Assembly (NCBI GenBank): GCA_014773175.1
Contig: VXCM01000131.1
Span: forward strand, 124,001 to 188,000
DNA length: 64,000 nt
Source: Lucifuga dentata
Taxonomy: Eukaryota; Chordata; Actinopteri; Ophidiiformes; Bythitidae
Direction of reading: 5' to 3'
The translations under genes were made by a program, and so were the position numbers. Under the pieces are notes generated by a model. It searched no databases. It saw only the letters and a list, made by a program, of their open reading frames with translations, and was not told where the DNA came from. This document shows positions 1 to 30,139 of this stretch, piece by piece. The first letter of the stretch is position 1. Each line of letters begins with the position of its first letter.

Positions 1-424
1 CTGTTTTCTTCTTTTACGGCTGTCACATTGCTGGTAGATCATGCTGCAATTTTATTAGTGGAGTGCAGAAATGACGTGCTGCTTGTCATGGCAGGGATCA
101 TACTGTCTGTTATCTCTAAACAGAGGACAGCAGCTCCTTTCCTGTCACAGCAGCACAGCACATCTTGGCTAGTTTACCATGTCAGGATCATTTTAAATTA
201 AAGATGCTGCCAAATGCAGCAAGGGAAACAAACAAGACACTTGTTGTGACAGTTGTGGCTCAGCCGGAACACATTTTCTGAGCTCTTGGGTTCTGTTTTA
301 TGAAATGCTATGGTAAACAAGCACAGCTTCATTTCCTGTCATGCGACAGGTCCTGCTGCATCCATGCTTTTGTATTTTTCCACAGCGTCTCATGGGTAAC
401 AGCCTATTTATTTGATCTTTGCAG
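1..424. other. 5' intron or flank of the kinesin light chain gene
   Basis: No coding exon is visible. The stretch ends in a pyrimidine-containing tract and a cag (422-424) that serves as acceptor for the first coding exon. The 5' untranslated first exon and the promoter are therefore probably upstream of the window. Confidence 0.6.
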
Positions 425-446
425 GTTTCCCTGAGCTACCTGGAAG

Positions 447-18011
<17,565 letters not shown>

Positions 18012-19153
18012 GCAAGGGGTGGGAAGGCAGAATTCCGCTTCCTCGTATCCCAAAGATGCTCCCACTTCCACAGGCTCGTTCTCTGAGCTGTTAGCCATCA
18101 CCATGCAGCACTTCCACACGGTGTCAGCCCCACACAAACAGCACAGCATCACCTGCTGTTACCTCCAGAATTTTGACCCAAAGACATTTTTAGTCATCAC
18201 ACTACATGAGTATATTACTGGGGTGCATTTTTCCAGAATCTTTTTGATTCCAGTCGTTTGATTTTCTCATGACAGATTATTGTATGTTCCTGCTTTTCCC
18301 CCGATTATGCTCCTTTGTGCCTCCTAATATGTCCATGAATCAAACATACCTCATCTCTCTTCCTCATGTATAATCACTGTGACTCTGAACTCTGAGTTAT
18401 CAGTCGAGTCTGTTGCCATATTTCTCCTTTTGCTGTTTTGATTGAGATGTTTGTATTCCTCAAAGACACCTTTGAATTTTGTCTTCTGTGCCATCTGTAG
18501 TTTTAGTAGTGCAGATTATTTTTTTACATGTAAAAAAAAAAAAAAGATTTTGTTTTACCTTTCCCAATATTGAATAATTTGATTGTGTGGTTTAAATGAC
18601 TTATTGTAAAATTGATGCGATCACACTAAAAAAAAAAAAAAATTTTTATTTTCATTTTTAATTTGCCTGTTGAGATTTTTTTTTTTGAGGATGCAATGCA
18701 AGGTTTTGGTTAAAGCTTTGGGAAACAGGGTGAAACGTATATCCTACTGACATAATTTTAGTTGTGTGACTTGTTATGGATAACTTTTGTTCATACAATG
18801 TTGGAAAAACCATTGGAAATTTTGATAGGCTGCTACTTTAATCACTACAGCTATGAGATCCAAGCATGTTTTGCTGCTGTTGATCTGCCAATTTGTCTTC
18901 CACTGCAGAGAAAAATACAGGGCTGGGTATTATCCTTATGCTGTTAGATTGAAAAAAGAAAAAAAAAACACCTAAATTTTTTGAAATTGTATATAAAATT
19001 ATGAAGCTTAAATAGGTTTTTGCTGCTCATCCTGAATGAATCAACTCATTGACTGTGAGCATCAAATGTTGTTTACAGTGATTGGGATGTTTCTAGATTT
19101 GTACTTTATGATGATAGATTTTGCACAATTCTCAGATGGGTGTCTTTCTTTGA

Positions 19154-19184
<31 letters not shown>

Positions 19185-19410
19185 AGCAAAACTCTTCAGA
19201 ACAACTGGAATATTGTGTAATTATTTTGATCATTTTCCTTTCAACCTTTGTAACAAATGTAAAAACAAAAATAGGATTGATCATAAGTCAACAAATCTTA
19301 CAGCTCTAGCAGGAATTTTTGGGAGCAGAATTTATTTCAGATGTCTGTCTCGTAGCAAATCTGAATTATTTTTCAATCTTTACTCAGAAATAAAACCAAC
19401 AATTTTCCTA
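18012..19410 (+). other. klc4: klc4 3' UTR (probable extent)
   Basis: AT-rich non-coding sequence after the stop. The best polyadenylation signal is AATAAA at 19389-19394, followed by a T/G-rich region. Poly-A tracts near 18532, 18628 and 18955 are genomic runs rather than signals. The end point is inferred. Confidence 0.55.
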
Positions 19411-20212
19411 TTTATAGTTGTGTTTTCGTGAAATATTTGCTCTGTACTGTGCTACCAACATGCACAAGACTCCCACAGGTCTTGAAAATCTTTGACAGCT
19501 GTGCATTTTAGAAAATAGCACTCAAAAAGATGATCAGAAATTAAGAAAATTAAAAAAAAAAAAAAGGATATAATTGTAACAATGACTATGCTTATTATAA
19601 TTCTTTAAATTCTACAAAATAGGCCTGGAAAGTCATTGGGACATCTGTGAAATAGGTGAATGTGGGAAGCGTGAGAATATTTGTTGCATTCTGTCCCTAA
19701 ATGTGATGCATCTCCAAGAGTTTTTCCACCTCCTGTTAGTCTGCCTGAGGTTTTTTTCCTCTCTGAAAACAGTTTTGTATGTGTGAGAGCTTTGAGCACA
19801 AACCTGCAGGCTGTAAGGAACGCTGCCAGCTTTGAGTTTCCGAATCCCAGGATGCTTCACTTCTTTCTGACAGCTGTCAGGGAAGCTAAACAGCATATTT
19901 GGGTAGCTGAGTTCATTAGTGCCTGAAACTTCAAAAGAATGTGTGGGTTGCTACTCCTTGCTCCTATTTCTTGATGTCAGAAATTCATACAGAGAATATG
20001 AGAAAAAGCTGTCAGGGTTTTCCTTCTGCAGCTGTGTCCCCTTGAACCCTATTGGTTAACCCTTTTATCTATGAGTTGTTTGTTAATACACACTGGTGTG
20101 TCCATTACTTGTCATATTCTTAAAAGTAATATACTGTACATACTGATCACATTTTAAAGTGATATAACACATACAAAATTGCAACCAGAACATGAAAAGT
20201 ATACTGCAACAA

Positions 20213-20243
<31 letters not shown>

Positions 20244-21640
20244 ATTAATTAATTAAATTAAATAAATAAATAAATTTAAAAAATGCAGTGATAATATGTT
20301 ATACAGTATAAAATAAGGGAGCTCACCGGGTTTGTTTTGTTTTAAGGGCTAAACTGGAGCATAATGCAGTTCTGTATAATAACCAGATGTGGAACATAAC
20401 TAAGTACATTTAATGAAGAACTGTATGTAAAATGAGATATTTTACAGGAGTGCTTTACATTTTGGGAGAATTTCTACTTTTATTTCAACATATTACAGAG
20501 GGAAATGTTGTACTTTACTCCAATACATTCATGGAATGGTTGTTACTGTACAGATTTACAACAATCATAACACTTTTCTTCTTTCTATGTTTATTTTCTC
20601 TTCCTTCATTTTAATCTGTATCATTCCATTTTCCTTCCTTCCTTCCTTCCTTCCTTCCTTTCCTTCTTTTTTGTCCTCCAGACATACTTTTTCCTTTCCC
20701 TGTTTCCTTTTTGCTTTAACACTCTGAAAAACAATTCTTCAACGTCAGTGTTACATAGTGTTTCCAAATTTAAAAAGCTGTACATATATTAAAAATGACA
20801 TTGGATATAATTATTAAATTAGTGAAAATTAAACATTTAACTCTGAAAAATGGAGTCGGAAAAGGCGCGGAAAACATGGCCGCATTCAGCCTGCAGGTGG
20901 CACTGTTGTCTTCCTCACCACAAGCACCGGAAGCTGCTCTGTAAGGAGCGAGGAAAGAAACATCAAGTGTCCAAAGAAACGGAGATTAAAACAGGATGTT
21001 TGCTACGTTTGATTTCAATCATTTATGTTTAAAAAAAGTTATTTTTAGTATAAAAATGAAACAACATATCAGCGCAGTAGATACAAAGGAAATTATACAA
21101 ATAAACAGATATAAATAATCATATAAGTGTGGTGAGGGCCAATAATATATATGATTTTTTTTTTCACTACCATGCATAAAGGTCTTTTAAAAAAAGATTT
21201 ATTTTAAAAGTATCAACTTCTTATAAATGTATGACATTAATGTTTTTCAAACATGCATTTTAATTAACAAAATGCAGATGAGAGAGCGAAATCTTCCAGA
21301 TCATTTTATGTCATTCTCAATCAAATTAACAGATTCATTGTAATTAGTTTTCATCTTCCTGGTAATTTTGCTAGTTGAGGCCAATTTGCAATAACATGGA
21401 AATTAAAAAAAAACATAGTTAAATATTTAACTAGAATTCACCAAATTTTCATTTGATAAAAACTGCATCAGCATTAAATCTTACTGAATGTTTTTTAAGG
21501 TCTTATATTTTTTTTCCTTTACATGCTTTATTTCTTTACTCAAAAAATATATTTTCTTGTTAAATAATAAGATACTATTTTAGTTCAAAGTTAGTAACAG
21601 AAAAACTGCTTTGTAACTGCTTTGGAAAAGCTTATTTTGA
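19411..21640. repeat. Intergenic AT-rich spacer with microsatellites
   Basis: Contains an (AAAT)n tract at 20210-20277 and a (TTCC)n tract at 20631-20666. No gene is recognised. A short CG-containing island near 20850-20960 includes a caccggaag ETS-like site but no supported exon. Confidence 0.7.
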
Positions 21641-22208
21641 AAGTTTATACCGGAAGTTATGTATTGTACGTCGGGTAACGTGACGTTGATAAAAACAAAA
21701 AAAAAAAAAAAAAAAAAGAAAAGAAAAAGGGAATAGGAGCGGGTGGGAGGAAGCCAAGTTGGAAACGCCGCGGAGAGAAGCTCCCTCCTGTTGAACTGGT
21801 CCGGCGGTCAGTGGATGTGGACGTAGGCAGACGGTTGTTCCACAGACCGGTTTGTAATGCATATTCGCGTGCAAAATCTTCATCTATCCACCGGCTCGTA
21901 AGGCAGCTGGAACTTTAAACCGTTCTCCAAACTTTCGGCGGGGCTTCGCGGTCTGAAGTCCTCGTTAAGTCGTTGCTCTGGTTACTCCGTGTCGTCCGCC
22001 TCACATGTTTCTGCCTTGTTTCTGAAAGTCTCCAAACAACCAGGTGAGCAGGCCGTCTGGCTTCCCCGGGAACCTGCGCAGGTAACGGGGTTAGCTTACC
22101 TGTACTCACTCGGTGACATACGGAGCCTCTTTGACGCTCCCTTTTCGCCCCACGGCTTTCCCACAGCGTGAAATCAGCACCGGGAAGCCGCTCAGCACCA
22201 GGACGGTC
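21640..22208 (+). promoter_or_regulatory. CpG-rich promoter and 5' UTR region of the second gene
   Basis: After an AT-rich spacer the sequence becomes CpG-rich. An ETS-type CCGGAAGT (21650-21657) and a CRE half-like TGACGT (21681-21686) lie upstream, with a poly-A tract between them and the body. A possible short 5' UTR intron is bounded by ccag|gtgagc (donor at 22044) and tttcccacag (acceptor ending 22166). The start site cannot be fixed from sequence. Confidence 0.5.
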
Positions 22209-22396
22209 ATGGATCTACCAGCCAAGACGGAAAACCGGAGGAGGGAAGGCAAAAGAAACTCCGCGGTGATTAACAGAAGAAAGCCACCGGTGGATCCGGT
22301 GANGGAGGAGGGAAGGCAAAAGAAACTCCGCGGTGATTAACAGAAGAAAGCCACCGGTGGATCCGGTGATCGTCGTCGCATTTATCTGCCTCCAAG
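22209..22396 (+). CDS. ptk7: First coding exon of a secreted/membrane protein, probably ptk7 (partial)
   Basis: ATG at 22209 opens MDLPAKTENRRREGKRNSAV, then INRRKPPVDP and a hydrophobic VIVVAFICLQ before a donor. That is a basic n-region plus a short hydrophobic core, like a signal-peptide or anchor exon. Bases 22304-22369 are a false copy of 22237-22302 across N 22303 and shift the frame; the reading above ignores one copy. The donor is aag|gttggt (phase 1, the usual phase at an Ig-protein signal exon) or the stronger-looking ttg|gtgaga four bases later. The ptk7 name (Ig-repeat receptor pseudokinase of Wnt/planar polarity signalling) rests on human KLC4-PTK7 gene order and on exon type, not on sequence match. 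No Ig exon is in the window. Confidence 0.5.
22237..22369. repeat. False tandem copy across an N (66 bp) inside a coding exon
   Basis: 22237-22302 equals 22304-22369, N at 22303. The added 67 positions break the reading frame of the exon. Confidence 0.88.
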
Positions 22397-24801
22397 GTTG
22401 GTGAGAATCTCATGTACACTTTGTACGGAGAGAATCTTTCAATGTCTGCTTAGACGCTGTACAGCAAGATTCCATTTAAACATTCCCAGATCTCTGAAAC
22501 TCATTAAACCGCAGACCCCCACATGGACCCCCCTGTTTTTCCAAGGAATTCTGCTTTGCCGGTTGAAGTTGCTGCTCTTTTGTACAACCGTCTTTCATTT
22601 TACGTGAAGAGAAAACGCTAGTGGGAGAGAAACACGGGAGTACAAGTCTTTATGTTACTTTACTGGAATGCTTTGTGTTAAATTAAAATCTGGATCGGTT
22701 GAAGTACATGTTGTTGGGGGGTCAATGGGGGAAGGGGGTCCATTTACCCCAGTTTGAGGGAAGTCTTGCAAGGAAATGCTTGTTTTATTCGCCACATGGA
22801 TCCCCATTTTCTAAGAAAAGAAATAACTCCTTCTGGTTTAAATTCCTGCTCTTTTACTGCCTTTGATTATATGTGAAGAGAAAATACTAGTGGGAGAGTG
22901 AAACATCACAAATTACTTTTTTGGGGGATTTCTATTAAATTCAGAGAGATTGAGCTACATTTTGGGGCTCAGTGAAGGAATTGTATCAGGGAAAACAAGC
23001 ATGGAGGCAAATTTCTGCCTTGCTTGGCAGATTATTTTATCTAATGATTTAAAGAGATTTTTTTTTAACTAATACATTTAAGTTGTGGGTTTTAAGGTGG
23101 AAGGATGTTATCTATCACATAAAAACTCATTTGTTGTATCACTTATACACAACATGTTGGAGTATAATTAGTGCAAATACTTACACAGTAATTACATTTC
23201 TCATTTGGATCTGGGGGATGGCAAGATGATAGCAGGCTTCCATCTCTCCATATTTCCAATCCTGGCATCCCATTATGCATTCCCAGGAATACACGCACAA
23301 CCTCCCATAACACATTGGACATGCCGCTTTCTGATTATCATATTCATAACTTTGGATTGCCTCTCTGAGCCCAGCCTCGGCGTGCACGAATGGCAAGCGG
23401 CGCTGTGCTCTTGGTGGGTTTGCTTCAAAAGACTGACATCTTAAAAGATCGAGATAAGTCGGTTTGCGTTCCCCTCCCACATTATGGAGTTCGTAACCTT
23501 GGTGGAGTGGAAAGAAAACCGCGAAAAAAAAAAGGGCCACAGATCCTTCCGAGTTAGTGTAAGGAATGCGTTTATCCTGCCAGAGTTCAGGCTCGTTACC
23601 TCATAGCTCATTGTGTCAAAACTGAGCGAGTTTTTACCACTGCAGAAACACACCACACACCTTAGCTTAAGCGTGGAAGTGACTAAAAATTCCTTTAGGT
23701 TCAAGTGTGTCTGCCGCCACCCAACCCCCCACATCCCCGCACCCCCTCCAATCTCCCCACAGTGCCCACTTTGGGATGAATGTGTCCTCTGTGTGCAGCC
23801 AGCAGGGGAGACGAGGGCTGGCTGCTGTGGGTTTCTGTTTATAAGAGGCACAAACAGAGCCAAACCAGGTAATGTCACATCAAAATTGGTATTTTAACCC
23901 GCTTTAAAAAAAAAAAGAAAAAAAAAAAAAGTCCTATTTTTAAAGGGGTTCTTTGAACGCACCGTCAAGGCCAGAACTGGCTGCAGGCGCTTGGGTGGCA
24001 AAGACAGTTATGTTGTGGTTTTACTTCCGCGCCAAAAGGTGACATGTTTCTGTAGGTTTGTCTGATTTACAGAATGTGGGTCATGTGATTAAATACTCTG
24101 ATCTTTTTTTAGCTTACAATGAGCGCTCTGTGTGTGTGTGTGTGTGTGTGTGTTTCCATGTTTTATCCTGAGCTGGTTGGTATGTGTAGCAGGAAGGTGA
24201 AGTGCTCCTGAAAGCCACTTAACCATGTTAAACATCCCTCATGTAAATGCAGCATCTGCCGCTCTTTACCTCTTCTTCTCCCCGTTTGTTTTTCCATCTT
24301 CATCAAGGGATTTTCAGACATGACTGAGGCATGGCTGTGAAAAACGACTGCTTTGCGTAGCGACAAGAAGCTGGAATGGATCTCAAACATGGAGTTATGA
24401 TCCTCACGCATTTCATCTCTTCTCGGACCCTTGTCTTTGATCCCCTCTCTCTCGCTGTCCAGCTGGAGACGATCTGCATTTCATGGCTCTGAGTGCATTA
24501 ATAATCTCGACGCACGCCTGCAAAATAATACTGACTTTGTGATGTTTTAGTGGGGGTTTTGTTCGTGGAATTCGCCATTAAGTTCTACTCTGGATGATTT
24601 TGTTTCTTCGTGGCAGCTTCCACAAACTCCCCCCCCCTGCAGAACAGAATGAACCGCAGGAGTAACGAGCTGCAGCGTGTATCTGGTTCATCTGTGTCAT
24701 GGATTTGTTTTTTCTGTCAACAAATCTGCAGTTTCTTGCCAAGAATGTTCTATTCAGAGTGCCAATATTATATAGAAGTTATGTCTATCAGGCAGGAAGA
24801 T
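22397..24801 (+). other. Start of the long intron of the second gene
   Basis: No exon recognised. Contains a diverged direct duplication (about 22521-22630 against 22794-22900) and a (GT)n tract at 24129-24153. Confidence 0.55.
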
Positions 24802-25363
24802 TTAAAGGACCATACCAGTGATTTGCCGTTTTAAGCCCAATAAGTACTATCCTGTATGTGGTTACGTTGCTGACGACATTTTGCCAAAACACAAAAGCAT
24901 ATTTTCATCTTTCTGTTATTTTGCCAAATCTCCTAATCTTTCAAATCAAATGTTCAATTTATACACCAGCTGTAAAATTCAATGGTTCGCCTGCTGACAT
25001 GTACGTAATGTAGAAGGCACGGCCATTTTTAACTTCTCTGTGAAAGCCGTCTTCTCCTGGGACTATATTCCCTGGCGGAGACATACATTTTCTTCCTGTT
25101 CAGCTATTGGATCGATTAAATACAACTACTTCAACAAAAAAATTAATCGATTAATAATTTGCTGTGATGGGTTACTTATGTCAAACATGTTTCAAGTCTC
25201 TACAAGTTGATTTTAATAGCATACTGGAATGAACTGGAACCAGTGTTGGCAAAAACAATTTACTGCTCCAGTAGCATGTTTTGAAAAGTGGTTGTCAGTA
25301 ACATATATGTGGGGTTGTATATATTGGGCTCAAACATGCAAAACCACAAGTCTGGTCCTTTAA
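24802..25363 (-). mobile_element. Family A TIR element, 562 bp
   Basis: TTAAAGGACCATACCAG at the left and the inverse, ending GGTCCTTTAA, at the right, with TTAA borders. Same orientation as the copies at 26181, 34681 and 43081. Includes the family core gggactatattccctggcgg. Confidence 0.88.
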
Positions 25364-25852
25364 AATGATGTTTGCTGGACCGGCGTTATGCATGATGGTG
25401 GTTTTGCTCCTATGGTTTAAGGTTTGAAGCTAATCTGTAGCGTTTGTGCTGCAGGTCAGCTGTGGTTTGATATCACGCAGGCTTGTAGGAAGTGTTGCTG
25501 GTTTTCCACCTGCTGCTGCTTTATTTGAAAATCCAACTGCTTGGCTTCTATTAACTCTCCGTGCCTGCAGGCTGCTGGGCCGATCGTCTGAATACCCAGA
25601 CTCATGGGGATGAAGGATGAAGCCTAAATAAACAGGTATATGCTGCATAGTGTGTGGCGCGATATTTTCGTTTACTTCACACACACGGAGGTTTGCAATC
25701 CTTCGGGGGGCGACAATTTTCAAATTCATCATATTGCAAGAGAATAAGTCTCTGCATTTAGAACAAGGATGCTGCTTTCCAGTTTTTTTCTTTCAATTTA
25801 AAAAAAAAATTTTATCTTTATTTTTGTCTTGATTTTTTTGTCTGTACTGTGA

Positions 25853-25970
25853 TTAAAGGAACATGCCGGTGATTTTGCATGTTTAAGCCCACAAATACAA
25901 CCCACATACACATTACAGCCCACTTTCCAGAGCTCCATTGGTTGCATTTCATTTAAGTATGCTATTACTT
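25853..25970 (+). mobile_element. Family A fragment (left end only)
   Basis: TTAAAGGAACATGCCGG through cccacatacacattaca, with a deleted middle, then lost near a run of T. No right TIR follows. Confidence 0.7.
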
Positions 25971-25989
25971 TATGAATATTTTTTTTTAT

Positions 25990-26045
25990 TTTTTGGATAT
26001 TATTGACACGTTAAGTCTGGCACTGTGTTTTATGAATCCTGCTCT
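25990..26045. repeat. Short dispersed repeat E, copy 1
   Basis: gacacgttaagtctggcact...tttatgaatcctgc closely matches 56209-56250. It abuts a family C fragment. Confidence 0.55.
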
Positions 26046-26180
26046 GTGTGCGTTGTTTTAAAAATGGAGTGGTGTACGACCATGCAAGCGACCCTTAAAA
26101 GTAAGCTCTGCCACCAGCTGTTTTCACATTTCCCATGCGTCCACCGGTGCGTCTGTGTCGGCGTTAAGCGTAAAGCAGGC
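26046..26180 (+). mobile_element. Family C fragment interrupted by family A
   Basis: Shares gcgttgttttaaaaatggag with gcgtcgttttaaaaattgag in the copy at 29588-30139. Ends gcgttaagcgtaaagcaggc at the exact point where the family A element begins. A similar end (gcataaaccaggctta) follows that element at 26777. Confidence 0.55.
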
Positions 26181-26776
26181 TTAAAGGACCATACAAGCCA
26201 TTTTGCACGTTTGAGCCAATTATTCAATATTTATACACGTCGTTACTGACAACCATTTCCCAAAGGATAAAATCGTATTTCAGTTTTCTTGATAATTTGC
26301 AAAATCTCTTAATCTTTCAAAATCAAATATTCAAGTGATACACCCATCTTAAAAATCGATGTTTCGCCTGCTAATAGTTGCACAGCCTTATGAAGTCATG
26401 GTTGTTTAAATTTTTTGAAAAAACACAGGTAAACACAGGTCTTCTTTTGGGACTATATTCCCTGATGGAGACATACATTAACTCTGTGCTTTTTATTGTG
26501 CTTAAAAACTAAAATTACATAACTGAAAAAAACCTGAATACACATTGTTCACGATGATGGATTACCTATTCCAAGAACATTTCAAGTATCAACAAGTTGA
26601 TTTTAATAGCGTACCAGAATGAACTGAATCCAGTGGCAGTCTGGAAGGCAGGAAAAACATTTTTTAATTCACCGTTTCAGTAGTATGCTTTGGGAAATGA
26701 GTTCAGTAACGTTACGTGTATGAAAATTGAATATATTAGCCTGAAACATGCAAAATGGCTGGTATGAATCCTTTAA
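26181..26776 (-). mobile_element. Family A TIR element, 596 bp, inserted in family C
   Basis: TTAAAGGACCATACAAGCC at the left, inverse end ATCCTTTAA at the right, TTAA at both borders. Nearly the same subfamily as 10586-11298. Confidence 0.88.
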
Positions 26777-28149
26777 GCATAAACCAGGCTTAAACGTCAA
26801 ACGTGACAACGTCAGGAAAAATCCAGATGAACGGCGTTGACTAAACCGATCGGCTGTCTGGTTGCAGAGAGTTGGCGGCACAAATTGTGAGACGGGGGGA
26901 GGATTTCCCATAGTTCCACGGCTCTTGTTTCTGGTCATTAATCAGACAATGTTTATCCAGTTTTCGGTGACGCCGTTTGAACTTGAGAGCTTCCCTTTTC
27001 ACCCAGATGGTACGAGCCATTTACACTCACTCCATTACAGATGGACCAAAGTTATCGCTGGGCTCTTTTCCCAGGAGAGGATCCTCTTGCACACATCAGA
27101 CATTACAATCAGGGGTGCCCAGTATTTCAGACTTGGGTTCATGTCAATTTAACTTGAATTTATTGATGTATTCTTGTCTCCTCGTACCTCTGTTCTCAAG
27201 CTCGCGACCCCAAAATCGATGGAGGTCTGCCATCTTTAAGGACATTCCGTTTCGTGAAGAGAAGCAGAGTTGCACGCATTTGGAATTGAGAAGAGCTTCG
27301 TTTTAGTTTCTTGCTAGTATTTGTAAAAGGTGCTGATTGGAGGAAAGGATCAAAAGCTTTCAAAAAAACCAACGCCATTCAGCCTGAGGGAGAGATTAGA
27401 GACAGAATGGGGGATAAGATGCTTTATGTTGATATTATTCAAGCTTAGATACCGATATGTTACCGCTGCCTGTGCATGCATCATCTGTGCAGCATCTGAG
27501 CTGCTGAATAAGTGTGCAGGAAACCAGAATCTCCCTGATGTTCTTTTGGCTTGGACAGGAAGATGACGGGCCGCGGTGGATGCTGTAGGCTCCGTATGAT
27601 AAAACAAAGCCAAATAAACTTCAAGGATCGTACCACTCACTTTAAATAATAATTACCTTACCTAATGACCCATGTACTTCAGCTGTGTGTGAGCGTGCAC
27701 GTGGACAGGCACATGCTGTGTGTTTGTGGTTGCGATGGTTCTGGAGTAGGACGCTGCGGTTGCGATTGGAGTCGGGTCTAGTTGATCTGTCTCTCCTCTG
27801 CCGTTTTGCCTGTCTTACTCGGTCTTTTACGCCTCGTGCTTGCCAGCTTTGTGTGGAAGGAGATCTGCTGTTTATTGACTCAGTGCCTGTCTGGGTTAAC
27901 TCGCTCTCCAACCCACCGCCGCGCCTGACTTTGTTGTGTTTACGCCGTTCCGTTTCATGCTGTGTCCAATTGCTTGCCGCCATTATCCCTCAGATGGAAG
28001 ATATGCCAGAGAAACAAAGTTATTCACCGAGGCCTAGATGCTCCGATTCACTCCAGAGTATCGGAAAACTGCAAATGAGCCCAACCCGAGCAGTTATTTT
28101 GTAAATATAATGGTACACACATTACAGATTTACTTAATAGAAGCAATGT
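26777..28149. other. Intron segment without recognised genes
   Basis: A moderately CG-rich stretch near 27.7-28.0 kb gives open frames on both strands but lacks splice-framed or family-like coding sequence. Confidence 0.5.
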
Positions 28150-28615
28150 TTAAAGGACCATACTGCTAGATTTGCATATCTATATATATATATATATATA
28201 TATATCTATATATATATATATATATATCTATATATATATCTATATATCTATACGTACATGTTACATTACTGACAACCATTTCCCAAAATATACTACTGGT
28301 GCAGTAAATATTAGAATTGTTTTTCCTACCTTCCACACCGCCATTGATTTCAGTTCATTCCACTATGCTATTAAAATGAACATGTAAAGACTTGAAACAT
28401 TAAATTTTTTTTGTTTAAGTAACTTTATTAGCAAGCAAAACTCAATTTCGAGGTGGCTGTATCACCTTAACATTTGATTTTGAAAGATTAGGGGATTTGG
28501 CAAAATAACAGGAAAACTAAAATACTTTTTTTTTTGGAAAATGGTTGTCAATGTAATGTATTCCAGTAGTAATTATTGGGCTTAAAAATGCAAAATCACC
28601 AGTATTGTCCTTTAA
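28150..28615 (+). mobile_element. Family A TIR element with internal TA microsatellite, 466 bp
   Basis: TTAAAGGACCATACTGC ... CCAGTATTGTCCTTTAA. A (TA)n/(TATC) tract at about 28178-28252 replaces part of the left TIR. Confidence 0.87.
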
Positions 28616-29587
28616 CAACCTACTAAAACTGCACAGTGTGAGCTTTGCGTAACTCATGTGTTTGCAAAGTTTTAAGATATAAAATAAGAATAAAGTCAGA
28701 CATCCTCTTCCTTTGCAGTGGATCCTCCAATAACGTGACATTTTATTGCATGCAGTAGCCAACTGTCTTTAACCATTTACCCTATTTCATTTTTGCTGTT
28801 GCGGGGTCACTTATCTACAAAGAGCGATAACCCACTAAAGATTTCACATATACCTTTAAAATGATGAATACATGTGTTTTTACTGGTCTGACACTCTGCA
28901 GATATCACCCATCCGACCGCCGTAAATCCTGACGACAGCCTTTTCTCCCCTGCAGGGGAGCTGTGAGGCCTGGCTGAGGGAAGCTCGCATTCGGAGCGAA
29001 ATAAAAATCCCTGTTTTGTTCTCATATGGGTGCCAAAGCATGTGTTGCGCTGCTGCTGCATTCAAATGCGTCTGATTGAAACGTGCAGGAATGCCTAATT
29101 TGGCTTCAGCCCGTTAGAGGAGGGAGAGGAGGGCAGGAGAGGAGAAAGGCGTTTGGCGTGCCATTGCATAATCCCAGCAGCCTTTAACTCTTTGTCTCCC
29201 GGGACTGAATGAACTCGTCATAGCAATGGCCACAGGCAGACTGACGTGAGGCAGCTCTCAATCAAGCCTCGGCTCCTCCCCGCCACGCCAGCAGATTTAA
29301 ACAGGCTGAAAAGAGCGCGGGTGTTTAATGGAAATGGCCTTCAACCGTGTTTGATCTCCAGATGAATGAGGTCAGCTGTCTGCAGCTGACAGCAGAGGAG
29401 CAAGTGTGTTTTATGGAGGGAATATATTTATCTTCAATCGTCCGCACATCCTCCCCATCTGCTGATTTACTGTATCATCCAGTTTACATGTCCACTGGCT
29501 GTGTTAGATGTCCATTTTTTCTTTTAGCTTACATGCAGCAGGATCACAAGTTTCTCCATGCTCTTTGCGGTGTTAACCTCCAAATCC

Positions 29588-30139
29588 TGACTAAAGCCTG
29601 CTTTATGCTTAACGCGCTGTGGTGTGGATGGACTCAGACTTCGAAATGAACTGTCGTGTGTGCTGGCATTCATGGTTCTTGAGTTTTCACGGTGACCACG
29701 CAGTTACACTCCAGGACTTTTGGTGGCGCTGTTGGATAAAGCTGCTCTTAAACCCTCAAACAAACCAATGGGAAACAAGACCATTTCTGGTTCAGTCACC
29801 TACAGCCAAACATGGAGGCAGTGAAAAGAGGGTTGGTTAATGAAGAGGAGCATTTGTTGTCACTTGGATTGGCTGCAAGATGAAAAAGGTGCAGAAGGCA
29901 GCTCCTCTTTCGCTTGCGTTTTCCTCTTTGAACAGGATACTTCCCCTACCTTCGCACCTACTTCCTCTTCTGCGGCACCTTGTCGTTGAAGGTGAATTTG
30001 CGTCGTTTTAAAAATTGAGTGGCATGTGGCCTCGTAAACCCTCGAATGCGGCCTTTGTGGCTGACTGCTTTTACCGCAATTACATTTTTCCTGTGTCTAC
30101 TGTCACGCCCGCGTCGAGCACAAACCAGGCTTAAAGCTG
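29588..30139. mobile_element. Family C element with degenerate TIRs
   Basis: Left end aagcctgctttatgcttaac and right end gagcacaaaccaggctta are imperfect inverted repeats about 550 bp apart. No transposase is encoded. The ctta/taag ends could reflect a 3-bp TWA target as in PIF/Harbinger MITEs; this is only a suggestion. Confidence 0.5.

Noticed and set aside
19000..19431. A 131-codon open frame in the region after klc4
   Set aside because: It contains a poly-T run translated as Phe, lies in the AT-rich 3' UTR, and has no family resemblance.
20210..20277. Many AATAAA motifs as polyadenylation signals
   Set aside because: They are units of the (AAAT)n microsatellite. The isolated AATAAA at 19389 is a better candidate for the klc4 end.
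23181..23897. Overlapping open frames up to 145 codons on both strands
   Set aside because: No recognised domain, no consistent splice framing, and no codon signal visible on one strand over the other.
28172..28387. Open frame beginning with alternating Ile/Tyr
   Set aside because: Translation of the TA microsatellite inside a family A element.
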